Both the position numbers and the translations under genes were made by a program. Under the pieces are notes generated by a model. It had not been told where the DNA came from. It saw only the letters and a list, made by a program, of their open reading frames with translations, and did no database searches. From Duganella flavida (GTDB taxonomy: Bacteria > Pseudomonadota > Gammaproteobacteria > Burkholderiales > Burkholderiaceae_D), in the NCBI RefSeq assembly GCF_009857445.1, contig NZ_WWCN01000022.1:1-64000 (forward strand): a DNA stretch of 64,000 bases. The letters are read 5' to 3'. How positions within the stretch are numbered: position 1 is the stretch's first letter; each line of letters starts with the position of its first letter. Shown piece by piece: positions 1 to 5,985 of the stretch.

Positions 1-164
1 AGTTTAGTATCTATTCCACGCTCCATGCGCACTGGGTCAGCTTGGTGTTGTGATTCGATATAGTCACGCACTGCGCGTTCAATCAGCTGCTCATCGGCGA
101 CATTGGTGGCCTGGGCCAAGTATGGCGTTACTACAAACCACACAAGCAATAAAGTACGTTTCAT
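1..164 (-). CDS. Exported NTF2-like / putative lumazine-binding family protein (3' end outside window)
   Basis: The ORF starts at the ATG complementary to 162-164 and runs off the left edge, so only the first 54 residues are visible. It begins with a short signal peptide (MKRTLLLVWFVVTPYLAQA). The mature start follows the pattern AVRDYIESQHQADPVRMERG, which resembles the opening helix of the small NTF2-fold proteins annotated as putative lumazine-binding. A good ribosome site (AAGGAAG) sits 6-7 bases upstream. It lies directly after repeat copy 1 of the cassette-like array and has the same strand as the other array genes. The family call rests on about 35 residues of recalled resemblance, so it is moderate; the physiological role is unknown. 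Confidence 0.55.
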   Translation of the reverse strand, partial: MKRTLLLVWFVVTPYLAQATNVADEQLIERAVRDYIESQHQADPVRMERGIDTK

Positions 165-185
165 CAAATATCTTCCTTTATCAAG

Positions 186-208
186 GGCCGCTGGTGGCCG
201 CTAGCGGC
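186..208 (+). repeat. Array repeat copy 1 (TGGCCG hairpin repeat)
   Basis: GGCCGC, three bases, TGGCCG, then TAGCGGC. Arms GCCGCT (187-192) and AGCGGC (203-208) are perfectly complementary. It overlaps the stop codon of the upstream gene remnant (201-203). Confidence 0.75.
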
Positions 209-299
209 AACCATCAGGCGGATTTCCATACTGCCAAGGACATAACGTACCATCGCCAGCTAATTTGAAAATATCAAACTCGATGCAATAGTTGGCAAC
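201..299 (-). pseudogene. 3' remnant of a gene lying between two array repeats
   Basis: Thirty-two codons on the minus strand read VANYCIEFDIFKLAGDGT followed by LCPWQYGNPPDGCR and a stop at 201-203. The reading has ordinary protein composition with three cysteines, but there is no start codon: in frame it runs straight into repeat copy 2 and then the stop codon of the preceding gene. It therefore looks like the tail of a gene whose front was removed with a breakpoint at or next to the repeat. The 114-bp repeat-to-repeat spacing is the shortest in the array. Alternative: chance open frame in a spacer; the tail-like composition and stop position inside the repeat argue against that. Confidence 0.45.
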
Positions 300-321
300 G
301 TCTGCACCTGGCCGCCTCCGG
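300..321 (+). repeat. Array repeat copy 2
   Basis: GTCTGC, ACC, TGGCCG, then CCTCCGG. It ends 2 bp from the stop codon of the gene at 324-683 (minus strand). Confidence 0.7.
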
Positions 322-323
322 AA

Positions 324-683
324 TTAACCAATTGTCAGCGAAAACAGGGGCCAGACAATTAGACCTGCCACGAAAAAAACTACTAAGAATATTGATGCAT
401 ACCACCTCACTGCCGACTGTGCCCATCGAGGCAATCTTCCGACGAAGCGACTCCCCGGCTGAAGATTTCCTCGTTCAGGATGAAACCAAAAACACAGGCA
501 CAAAAATCCCCAGGGCATAATAATAAGTGGTCCGGCAAGCGTTCCAGCTATCCAACCCACCCTAGTGGGAACGTAAGATAAAATTATTGCCAGCCCAGCA
601 AATGCTGCGACAGAAATAAGGAAAAACCACCATCGGTGGCTAAAGAGTTTTGCCGCAATGTTGGAGCACATCGAAGGTAGCAT
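324..683 (-). CDS. Small multi-pass membrane protein of unknown function
   Basis: 119 residues with three hydrophobic stretches: around residues 17-37 (WWFFLISVAAFAGLAIIL), 42-66 (a long segment with GTLAGPLIIMPWGFLCLCF) and a C-terminal one at 94-117 (SIFLVVFFVAGLIVWPLF). A basic, Trp/Arg-rich loop separates the last two. No family was recognised. Start choice is uncertain: Met1 and Met5 are both possible and neither has a strong ribosome site. The stop is 2 bp from repeat copy 2 and the start about 57 bp after repeat copy 3, which is the standard spacing of genes in this array. Confidence 0.6.
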   Translation of the reverse strand: MLPSMCSNIAAKLFSHRWWFFLISVAAFAGLAIILSYVPTRVGWIAGTLAGPLIIMPWGFLCLCFWFHPERGNLQPGSRFVGRLPRWAQSAVRWYASIFLVVFFVAGLIVWPLFSLTIG

Positions 684-740
684 CTAACATTCACTTCCAT
701 CAAAAGTATGATTGATTCGATTGCTATTACGATGCGTAAC

Positions 741-764
741 GTCCGGTTCTGGCCGTACCCAGCC
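741..764 (+). repeat. Array repeat copy 3
   Basis: GTCCGG, TTC, TGGCCG, then TACCCAGCC. It is followed at 779-837 by a 59-bp stretch that recurs after copy 14. Confidence 0.65.
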
Positions 765-778
765 AACATCAGAGAGCT

Positions 779-837
779 TAGCATCTTGCTCGCATGAAAG
801 GCTCACACTTTGCCACTCCAGGCGTTGTCGCCCCAAA
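779..837. repeat. 59-bp degenerate duplicate, copy A (partner at 5720-5779)
   Basis: It shares about 45 of 59 positions (hand count) with 5720-5779, including the identical opening TAGCATCTTGCTCG. Read on the minus strand in the same frame, both copies give Q-x-V-S-x-S-x-E-Q-D-A, so the element appears to be the decayed 3' end of one gene family. Both copies sit immediately 5' (on the minus strand) of an array repeat. In this copy the frame stays open from about 893 to 684 and passes through repeat copy 3; in copy B the same frame contains a stop. Confidence 0.6.
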
Positions 838-914
838 GTTAAATTTGGTTCCTCTAGCGTTGGAAACTGGACACTTGTCTCGGGTACAAGCACCTCACGG
901 AATCGTGAATATGG

Positions 915-1043
915 CTAGCACAAGGAAGCAACCACCGACGGCAAAATACAATGTTCCGTAGGCAAACCTATAACGAAATCCCGATCAGTAGAAGCAAACA
1001 ACACTTGCCAACCTTGATTGCTACCTGCATTTACGCTCCAAGT
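915..1043 (-). pseudogene. Gene-tail remnant between repeat copies 3 and 4
   Basis: The stretch 684-1087 has no intact gene. On the minus strand a 42-codon tail (TWSVNAGSNQGWQVLFASTD, then RDFVIGLPTEHC and on to a stop at 915-917) looks protein-like but follows an in-frame stop and lacks a start and ribosome site. A second short tail in another frame ends VFKVELGA-stop at 1031-1033 and begins inside repeat copy 4. Together with the 59-bp duplicate at 779-837 this interval reads as two or three decayed cassette remnants. Confidence is limited because each piece is short. Confidence 0.35.
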
Positions 1044-1060
1044 TCAACTTTAAAGACTCC

Positions 1061-1084
1061 GTCAGCTTCTGGCCGATAACAGTA
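1061..1084 (+). repeat. Array repeat copy 4
   Basis: GTCAGC, TTC, TGGCCG, then ATAACAGTA. It ends 3 bp from the stop codon of the gene at 1088-1603. Confidence 0.65.
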
Positions 1085-1087
1085 TTT

Positions 1088-1603
1088 TCAATCGAAATGC
1101 ACGCGCTCGAGCTTTCCGGTATGGACTGGTATTGCAAAATAAGAGCCAGTAACCAATGAGACGACTAACTGATTTGATTTATTGAAACTTTGTATACTGC
1201 CCCAAGCATAATGAGACATGGTTGGAGTAAGTTCCACTATGCTGTCGAACAAATCCCCAAGCACAACCGTGCGCACCAACTTATTCCGGCTGTATAAGAG
1301 GATGATTGGCTCCGCCAAAGTTACGCTACGCGGCACCAAATTCATTCCCTCATACCCAATTGCAATTGTTTCCCCGTCATCGGACACGAATATCCAACGA
1401 TGCCATCCCGGAACTACCCCAAGCAACTCTCCTGTTGATTTCACTCTCAGTGAAGTGGTTTGAGCGTGGATATCAGCGGTCGCACAGAACCTCCCCGAAA
1501 TAGAACATACGGTTTGGGTCTCAGGAGACGGTAGTGGTTCATCCGCCCATGCATATCCGGTTGAGCAGGCCATTAATAGTATTGGAAAAAAGTATCGAGT
1601 CAT
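1088..1603 (-). CDS. Exported protein of unknown function
   Basis: 171 residues from the ATG complementary to 1601-1603. The open frame extends further upstream to 1882, but that would run through repeat copy 5 and the neighbouring gene. The internal Met is followed by a clear signal peptide (MTRYFFPILLMACSTGYAWA, cleavage about residue 20). The mature part is beta-rich with CSISGRFCATAD near its start and a repeated pattern like GWHRWIFVSDDGETIAIGYE. No family was recognised. Stop 3 bp from repeat copy 4, start 28 bp after repeat copy 5. Confidence 0.65.
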   Translation of the reverse strand: MTRYFFPILLMACSTGYAWADEPLPSPETQTVCSISGRFCATADIHAQTTSLRVKSTGELLGVVPGWHRWIFVSDDGETIAIGYEGMNLVPRSVTLAEPIILLYSRNKLVRTVVLGDLFDSIVELTPTMSHYAWGSIQSFNKSNQLVVSLVTGSYFAIPVHTGKLERVHFD

Positions 1604-1631
1604 AGATCCAAATTTTTTGCGTTTCGCTAAT

Positions 1632-1655
1632 GTCCGCAGTTGGCCGAATCGAGCC
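1632..1655 (+). repeat. Array repeat copy 5
   Basis: GTCCGC, AGT, TGGCCG, then AATCGAGCC. It lies 3 bp from the stop codon of the gene at 1659-1919. Confidence 0.7.
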
Positions 1656-1658
1656 TTC

Positions 1659-1919
1659 TCAATTAGCCCCACGAAACAGCTCCGATGGGAGCGAGTCAGG
1701 CTCATCATCATGCCACCACCATTGAATTGGCGTTTCGGCACCATCCGATGTGAAGGTGAAGACAGTCGCTGAATCGTACCGACTGTATGCGATATCAACA
1801 AGGCGATAATGCTGTGCCGGTGAAAAGCTTGCAGCCTGTCTGTTGATGGGAACAGAAACCACATATTCGCCTCCCCAGACAAGCGGGTGAGTACGCCAAG
1901 CTGTGGTATTGGATGTCAT
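1659..1919 (-). CDS. Small soluble protein of unknown function
   Basis: 86 residues from the ATG complementary to 1917-1919. An upstream Met at 1967 is in frame, but using it would translate repeat copy 6, so the internal start is preferred, although no strong ribosome site precedes it. The protein is Trp- and Tyr-rich (WRTHPLVWGGEYVVSVPINR; later PIQWWWHDDEPDSLP) with no signal peptide or membrane segment. No family was recognised. The size and isolated-cassette context are compatible with an immunity or accessory protein, but nothing in the sequence shows this. Confidence 0.5.
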   Translation of the reverse strand: MTSNTTAWRTHPLVWGGEYVVSVPINRQAASFSPAQHYRLVDIAYSRYDSATVFTFTSDGAETPIQWWWHDDEPDSLPSELFRGAN

Positions 1920-1932
1920 GATTTGATTGAGT

Positions 1933-1956
1933 AACGGCTCCTGGCCGTTTTGGGAC
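1933..1956 (+). repeat. Array repeat copy 6
   Basis: AACGGC, TCC, TGGCCG, then TTTTGGGAC. It is a weaker match in the first half-site. It lies between the start of the gene at 1659-1919 and the stop of the gene at 1971-2177. Confidence 0.55.
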
Positions 1957-1970
1957 ATGAATTTCATCTC

Positions 1971-2177
1971 TCAGTAACAATTTTTCCAGTAGAAGTCTGT
2001 GATAGCGTCCTGAATATTTTTCGGAAGATTCTCATGAATTCTCAAATTTTCTAGCCATAAAAAAACTTTCCTCGGCGTGGAATGCTCGCAGACCTTTTGA
2101 AATTCGGCAGCACAGGCTGGGTTAAAGCTTTGCAAAGCCCCTTCAATCTTTCTATATGTGAAGGCCAATTCTTCCAT
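1971..2177 (-). CDS. Small helical protein of unknown function
   Basis: 68 residues, predicted mostly helical, acidic at the start (MEELAFTYRKIEGALQSF) with two cysteines near residues 22 and 30 and a C-terminal KNCY. A ribosome site (GAGGA) precedes the ATG at 2177 at a workable distance. There is no signal peptide or membrane segment and no family was recognised. Flanked by repeat copies 6 and 7 like its neighbours. Confidence 0.55.
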   Translation of the reverse strand: MEELAFTYRKIEGALQSFNPACAAEFQKVCEHSTPRKVFLWLENLRIHENLPKNIQDAITDFYWKNCY

Positions 2178-2216
2178 TTGCGTTCCTCAACAGAGAACCA
2201 AGAATAAAACCTAGGT

Positions 2217-2240
2217 GACCGATCCTGGCCGGAACACGAC
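2217..2240 (+). repeat. Array repeat copy 7
   Basis: GACCGA, TCC, TGGCCG, then GAACACGAC. It sits 20 bp from the stop of the gene at 2261-2842. Confidence 0.6.
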
Positions 2241-2260
2241 GCAGCCCCTTATTCAAAATA

Positions 2261-2842
2261 TTACTGCAATTTCTCCATTCTCTCTTTGTAGATTTGTAGC
2301 ATCTCAACTGGACAGCCATCGGAAGTACGTTTTAGCGGTCCAATGCCGCTAATGAAAAAATTACGTTCCTTATTTTCTTCACCAAGCTTCGGATTGCTTA
2401 CAGATCTAGACCATTGGGCACGCAATACATTATGACTCACCTCAATGAGTAACATGGATTGGGTTTCCACCCAACTAGGTTTTACCTTGTCATTTCTATC
2501 GGCATCTTGAAAATAAATTAAATGATTTCCATAATTTGAGTCATTTTTATATTCCGTTAACGAAATACTATAATTTTCATCATCTAATTTAGGCCAAAAC
2601 ATACCTTTGCCATCGCAAATCGTTACCATGAAATCGGTAGTTTTTTCAATTTTCTCTCCATCAGAGTTCGTGTCAGTATTATCAGAGTATGCCCCAACTA
2701 ATTGGAGCGTTCCTTTCCAAATACCGTCAGGAAGTCTAGCATTCTGATGGCTCTGGTTAGAGGGAGTATTGCTATTCCTCTCCATTTGATTGGCGCAACC
2801 AGAAAGAAGAAAGATAATTAAAATTATGTGATTTTTAATCAT
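2261..2842 (-). CDS. Lipoprotein of unknown function
   Basis: 193 residues with a classic lipoprotein signal: MIKNHIILIIFLLSGCANQ, lipobox LSGC with the acylated cysteine at residue 16. The mature part begins with a Ser/Asn/Thr linker, then a beta-type domain containing GIWKGTLQLVGAY and later ISGIGPLKRTSDGCPVEML. The gene is conspicuously AT-rich compared with the core genes from 7.4 kb on and uses many A/T-ending codons, which suggests foreign origin. No family was recognised. It lies between repeat copies 7 and 8. Confidence 0.6.
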   Translation of the reverse strand: MIKNHIILIIFLLSGCANQMERNSNTPSNQSHQNARLPDGIWKGTLQLVGAYSDNTDTNSDGEKIEKTTDFMVTICDGKGMFWPKLDDENYSISLTEYKNDSNYGNHLIYFQDADRNDKVKPSWVETQSMLLIEVSHNVLRAQWSRSVSNPKLGEENKERNFFISGIGPLKRTSDGCPVEMLQIYKERMEKLQ

Positions 2843-2894
2843 ATCGAAATTTTTATTTCTAAATACTTCAACCTTTCAGGATTTACGAATAGGC

Positions 2895-2920
2895 GACCGC
2901 TTTTATGGCCGAAAGCGGAA
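2895..2920 (+). repeat. Array repeat copy 8 (best hairpin)
   Basis: GACCGC, five bases, TGGCCG, then AAAGCGG. Arms CCGCTTT (2897-2903) and AAAGCGG (2912-2918) pair over 7 bp. The spacer before TGGCCG is two bases longer than in the other copies. Confidence 0.75.
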
Positions 2921-2933
2921 GAGCCATAAACAA

Positions 2934-3197
2934 CTATGGATTTCGCTCATTCAACCAGCGGATTGCATGGGCTTGTGCGCCAAAAACGAGTGACGCGACG
3001 AAAAAACCCGAAAAGAAAAGAAATGGAACATTTGTCAATGCCGTATCTGTAGATGCATACACTCCGCCACATGCTGAAAGGACAAGTGTCGGCAATGCAT
3101 ACGTCCTTGTACGTGGCTTTATACATCTCACGATCAGAAATACAAAGATACACAAGCCAATGCCCGCTGCGATATAGATTAAAATCTCTCCGCCCAT
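2934..3197 (-). CDS. Small membrane protein of unknown function
   Basis: 87 residues with three hydrophobic segments: IYIAAGIGLCIFVFLIV near the N-terminus, YALPTLVLSACGGVYAS in the middle and FLFFSGFFVASLVFGA toward the C-terminus. The N-terminus is short and outside-like (MGGE). No family was recognised. An overlapping open frame on the same strand (2947-3213) is an out-of-frame shadow. Flanked by repeat copies 8 and 9, with the stop 13 bp from copy 8. Confidence 0.55.
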   Translation of the reverse strand: MGGEILIYIAAGIGLCIFVFLIVRCIKPRTRTYALPTLVLSACGGVYASTDTALTNVPFLFFSGFFVASLVFGAQAHAIRWLNERNP

Positions 3198-3222
3198 ATT
3201 GTTGTGCCTTCAAATCAAGGTA

Positions 3223-3246
3223 GTCTGCTTTTGGCCGATTGGTGCC
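3223..3246 (+). repeat. Array repeat copy 9
   Basis: GTCTGC, TTT, TGGCCG, then ATTGGTGCC. This copy is close to the consensus and lies 25 bp upstream of the ATG of 2934-3197. Confidence 0.75.
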
Positions 3247-3290
3247 GTCACTCGAATTGAGTATAACTCAGGGTTACGTAGTCAAAAATC

Positions 3291-3722
3291 TTAGCGGCAA
3301 CCTGGAGGCGCATTGATCTTGGCTAGGCAATCCACAAAAGCGTGCTCACCAAGCTGCTGGCATGCACGAAATTGTGCTCTAGCAGCGTCACAAGTCATTT
3401 GCGGAGGCTTGGCCATCTTAGTCCTAGTCCGTCCGTTGATGTTTATGAGCTTGCCTGAAAAGTATAAATAAGAAATGCTTTGTCCCTTGGCTACCGGAAG
3501 CCTGCACATGCGTACCTGAGGGTTCGGCATTTGCTCGCACCTGACGGATGGAAACATTTTTACCAGCTCAGATTCATTTGTTTCGAAGTTGATTGCTGTG
3601 TAGTCGACTATCAGGTAATCAGTATTTTTCTTCACTGCCAGGCTCGATTTGCCGGTCTGTGCCATAGATGGGCAGATGAGAAAACAGCTCATTAAGAATA
3701 TCGCGCTGACTGTTTGTTTCAT
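3291..3722 (-). CDS. Exported cysteine-rich protein of unknown function
   Basis: 143 residues with a signal peptide (MKQTVSAIFLMSCFLICPSMA, predicted cleavage after residue 21). The mature protein has a beta-type half ending in CRLPVAKGQSISYLYFSG and a C-terminal cysteine-rich tail with spaced cysteines (MTCDAARAQFRACQQLGE, then DCLAKINAPPGCR), likely disulfide-bonded in the periplasm. No family was recognised. Flanked by repeat copies 9 and 10. Confidence 0.6.
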   Translation of the reverse strand: MKQTVSAIFLMSCFLICPSMAQTGKSSLAVKKNTDYLIVDYTAINFETNESELVKMFPSVRCEQMPNPQVRMCRLPVAKGQSISYLYFSGKLININGRTRTKMAKPPQMTCDAARAQFRACQQLGEHAFVDCLAKINAPPGCR

Positions 3723-3800
3723 TCTTTCTTCCCTATGTTATCGCTGCAAAACAAAAAGCCTACTGTGTATCTAAACCGAAAATTTGGCGCTGCTTTCAAC

Positions 3801-3824
3801 GTCCTGTACTGGCCGTCAGGCGTC
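3801..3824 (+). repeat. Array repeat copy 10
   Basis: GTCCTG, TAC, TGGCCG, then TCAGGCGTC. Short inverted arms CCTG and CAGG flank the TGGCCG. Confidence 0.65.
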
Positions 3825-3852
3825 GGAAAATGTGGCGGCGAGGAAGCCGCTT

Positions 3853-4416
3853 TCATCCATGGCTCCGGATGCCGATATGCGTAATTCCCTGGTTAGCCAT
3901 AAGATTGATGAGCTCAACTAGAGCCTCGATTGGAGCTGTTCCAAAGTCACCCGTCATATGCCACCAGTCTCCCGTCTTCTGTAGCTGTGTGAACGAATGA
4001 ACCGCGCCGCTTAGCCCTTCTCTATTCATTCCGCCTTGATCTTCGATATCGAGCCAGTGCGTGATCCAATCTTCGATTTGCTTGATATTGTTGGGCGCGC
4101 TGTTGAGCAGAATCTGCACTTGGTTCCACAAAAACGGGTGCAGCTCCAAAGTCAACGGACCAAATTTGTACATCTGTGGTTTGAAATTTGGATCTAAATC
4201 AATTCGAACTTCCGTTGGTTTATTCTGCCCATCATCGGTTTTGCTCATCAGATCGACGCGCAAGTATCGATATGGATAAGGTATCGCATCATTGTTGATG
4301 CTAAGTAGTAGTTCGCTGACGGTGCTGGGAAGCTTCGATGTGATGTCGTCCCTTGCGTGCAAGAGGAACCGTACGTAGCGCTCGCGTTCCCCCGAGAGGA
4401 TTTCTTGTAAATTCAT
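3853..4416 (-). CDS. Soluble protein of unknown function
   Basis: 187 residues, no signal peptide or membrane segment. The middle contains RVDLMSKTDDGQNKPTEVRI and a hydrophobic strand pattern around FGPLTLELHPFLWNQVQI. The C-terminal third has DWWHMTGDFGTAPIEALVEL and ends ITHIGIRSHG. The composition is that of an ordinary cytosolic alpha/beta protein. No family was recognised; toxin-immunity or stress roles are possible but unsupported. It lies between repeat copies 10 and 11. Confidence 0.6.
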   Translation of the reverse strand: MNLQEILSGERERYVRFLLHARDDITSKLPSTVSELLLSINNDAIPYPYRYLRVDLMSKTDDGQNKPTEVRIDLDPNFKPQMYKFGPLTLELHPFLWNQVQILLNSAPNNIKQIEDWITHWLDIEDQGGMNREGLSGAVHSFTQLQKTGDWWHMTGDFGTAPIEALVELINLMANQGITHIGIRSHG

Positions 4417-4459
4417 ACTTCGCTCAGTTTGATTTTAGGAGGTAGAGCGTGCTGCCACT

Positions 4460-4483
4460 GACTGCTCTTGGCCGGTTGCAGTC
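4460..4483 (+). repeat. Array repeat copy 11
   Basis: GACTGC, TCT, TGGCCG, then GTTGCAGTC. Arms GACTGC (4460-4465) and GCAGTC (4478-4483) are perfectly complementary. The last base overlaps the stop codon of the gene at 4483-4803. Confidence 0.8.
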
Positions 4484-4803
4484 TAAACAATAGCGGAGGA
4501 GCGAGTTTTTAGATAGTCCTCAACCCGTTTTAACAGCAGCGCGCAGCGTAGCATCGTTGCATCGCTATCATTCAATTGTTCGCGCTTGACGACCGTGAAT
4601 TCTTGAACGATTGAGTTGGCCGGAAACTGCTGCCAGGTTACATCAATATGGCGCCAGTCCTCCCCGATGCGAAGTCCATTCCAGAAATGGATCTCTAGCG
4701 CTTCTCCAGTCCATACCTTCCCCTTGAGGATCTCTGTCTTGGGATAGTAATACTGCACCGTCCGGGGCGTAGGATAGCATTGGCCTAAGGCTGGATTGCC
4801 CAT
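4483..4803 (-). CDS. YunG-like protein
   Basis: 106 residues. The start MGNPALGQCYPTPR, followed by KTEILKGKVW and then HFWNGLRIGEDWRHIDVTWQ, matches my memory of the YunG-type family, in which a conserved NPALGQC block is followed by a G-E-I-L strand, an H-Y-W-N block and a D-L-T-x-x-Q-F block. Here HFWN and DVTWQQF fill the last two. The ATG at 4803 has a very good AGGAG ribosome site and there is an in-frame stop just upstream, so the protein really starts close to the conserved block. Function of the family is not established. The stop codon overlaps the end of repeat copy 11. Confidence 0.6.
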   Translation of the reverse strand: MGNPALGQCYPTPRTVQYYYPKTEILKGKVWTGEALEIHFWNGLRIGEDWRHIDVTWQQFPANSIVQEFTVVKREQLNDSDATMLRCALLLKRVEDYLKTRSSAIV

Positions 4804-4928
4804 CTGTTCCGCTCCTAAATAAGCGGTTTGCCTGTCTCATGAAGCAGTGAGCGCGTCTCTAAGGTGAAGCATAAAATCTTGAGGATGACGCTCCATTGTG
4901 CAGTCCGATCTATATCCTCTTATCGCGT

Positions 4929-4952
4929 AGGGCCGCTATTGGCCGGTTGCAG
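4929..4952 (+). repeat. Array repeat copy 12
   Basis: GGCCGC, TAT, TGGCCG, then GTTGCAGCA. It ends 2 bp from the stop codon of the gene at 4955-5248. Confidence 0.7.
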
Positions 4953-4954
4953 CA

Positions 4955-5248
4955 TTATCGCTCGACCACTTGAACCGCATGCTCGTGGCCGGTTTTAAAC
5001 ATTTTCGCGAACGCGACCACCTCTTCTAACGATTCGTTCCGATGACAGGTAGTGATGATGAGATGCTGTCCACTCCCATCCTCGCCAACGCAAATCCAGT
5101 CCAGAGCATCCTCCCATTTATCGGCGTCCTGGCCGAGTACGCAAAAGAGCTCAATACGGTCCTGAAGCAATTCGCGCAGAAACCCATCGTCCTGCTCGGA
5201 ACGATATTCGGATTTCGAAAACAAAACAATTTTTCCAGAGTAAGCCAT
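4955..5248 (-). CDS. Small acidic protein of unknown function (possibly DUF7684-like)
   Basis: 97 residues, acidic, no signal peptide. The pattern ELLQDRIELFCVLGQDADKW, then DALDWICVGEDGSGQHLIIT, then HRNESLEEVVAFAKMF recalls a widespread family of small proteins annotated only as a domain of unknown function (I believe DUF7684); this cannot be confirmed here. The short mixed alpha/beta pattern suggests one compact domain. It starts 11 bp after repeat copy 13 and stops 2 bp before copy 12. Confidence 0.55.
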   Translation of the reverse strand: MAYSGKIVLFSKSEYRSEQDDGFLRELLQDRIELFCVLGQDADKWEDALDWICVGEDGSGQHLIITTCHRNESLEEVVAFAKMFKTGHEHAVQVVER

Positions 5249-5259
5249 ATTTTAAAAGG

Positions 5260-5283
5260 GTCCGCATTTGGCCGACTTGCGCC
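5260..5283 (+). repeat. Array repeat copy 13
   Basis: GTCCGC, ATT, TGGCCG, then ACTTGCGCC. The following bases read GCCTAACG, the only copy with an integron-like RYYYAAC heptamer. The last base overlaps the stop of the gene at 5283-5624. Confidence 0.75.
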
Positions 5284-5624
5284 TAACGTGCTTTAAATTG
5301 CCGGTGTACTGCAATACTTCCGCCAATACAAATTCCTAGCAGCAGTACACCAGGAATCAAAGAAATTACCGATTCCTGCGCGGACGCTATCGGCCAGCCC
5401 CTGTGCAGCAAACTTAAAATCGCTACGACCCACCAAGCGGTTGTTACGATTGCGATGACGTACCATAGGTACTTTGCCCAGACTCGTTTCAACACTAAAC
5501 CGAGAGAAGTCAGCAACAGGCTGCTGGCGGCCACTAGCCACACCATAGCGTCGTTGGACAACGCCCACCACCCAGCATATCCGGCCGTCACAAGTAGCAG
5601 CATTGCGATTGTCTTTACAGCCAT
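5283..5624 (-). CDS. Small four-helix membrane protein of unknown function
   Basis: 113 residues with four hydrophobic segments: TIAMLLLVTAGYAGWWAL, MVWLVAASSLLLTSLGLVL, YLWYVIAIVTTAWWVVAIL and VISLIPGVLLLGICIGGSI, separated by short charged turns (KRVWAK; LHRGWP). The C-terminus is basic (VHRQFKAR). No family was recognised. The gene abuts repeat copy 13 at its stop and follows repeat copy 14 by 57 bp. Confidence 0.6.
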   Translation of the reverse strand: MAVKTIAMLLLVTAGYAGWWALSNDAMVWLVAASSLLLTSLGLVLKRVWAKYLWYVIAIVTTAWWVVAILSLLHRGWPIASAQESVISLIPGVLLLGICIGGSIAVHRQFKAR

Positions 5625-5681
5625 TGCATCTTTTCCTCAATAAACTATCTGTGCTGTACCAACCCTGGCGCTCATGCGACT

Positions 5682-5705
5682 TTCCGGTTATGGCCGTATT
5701 CGGTC
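5682..5705 (+). repeat. Array repeat copy 14
   Basis: TTCCGG, TTA, TGGCCG, then TATTCGGTC. It is followed by the second copy of the 59-bp degenerate element. The rest of 5625-5985 holds no gene that I can support beyond that element and the PEP-CTERM promoter. Confidence 0.6.
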
Positions 5706-5719
5706 TGCTCCATGCAGAG

Positions 5720-5779
5720 TAGCATCTTGCTCGTTTGAAAAACTCACGCATTGTCACTGCAGGCACTACGGCCCCGAAA
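5720..5779. repeat. 59-bp degenerate duplicate, copy B
   Basis: Partner of 779-837. The minus-strand frame that reads Q-S-V-S-L-S-C-E-Q-D-A in copy A reads Q-C-V-S-F-S-N-E-Q-D-A here, preceded by a stop codon and followed by a stop inside the array repeat (R-P-stop). This indicates a decayed gene tail rather than a structural element. Confidence 0.55.
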
Positions 5780-5926
5780 TCTCTTAGACGACAGAGCTCA
5801 TGGTAGGACTATCAAAAATGAACAGGATTGAGAATGGGTTAGCCTGAATGCCATAATGATTATTGCATTTTAGAAACGTATCTTGGCCACGACAATCATT
5901 TTAAAACGAGCAAAATAGATTGCAAA

Positions 5927-5954
5927 TTGACACTGGTCGATGTATTTTTAATAC
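5927..5954 (+). promoter_or_regulatory. Possible sigma-70 promoter of the PEP-CTERM gene
   Basis: TTGACA (5927-5932), 16 bases, then TAATAC (5949-5954). The -35 is consensus and the -10 weak. It lies 32 bp upstream of the ATG at 5986. No sigma-54 type -24/-12 element was seen, although many PEP-CTERM genes use one. Confidence 0.35.
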
Positions 5955-5985
5955 CTTGCTACATCAACATTTTGAGGGGATCATC

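Noticed and set aside
1604..1882. N-terminal extension of the gene at 1088-1603
   Set aside because: It would translate repeat copy 5 and overlap the neighbouring gene; a clean signal peptide starts at 1603.
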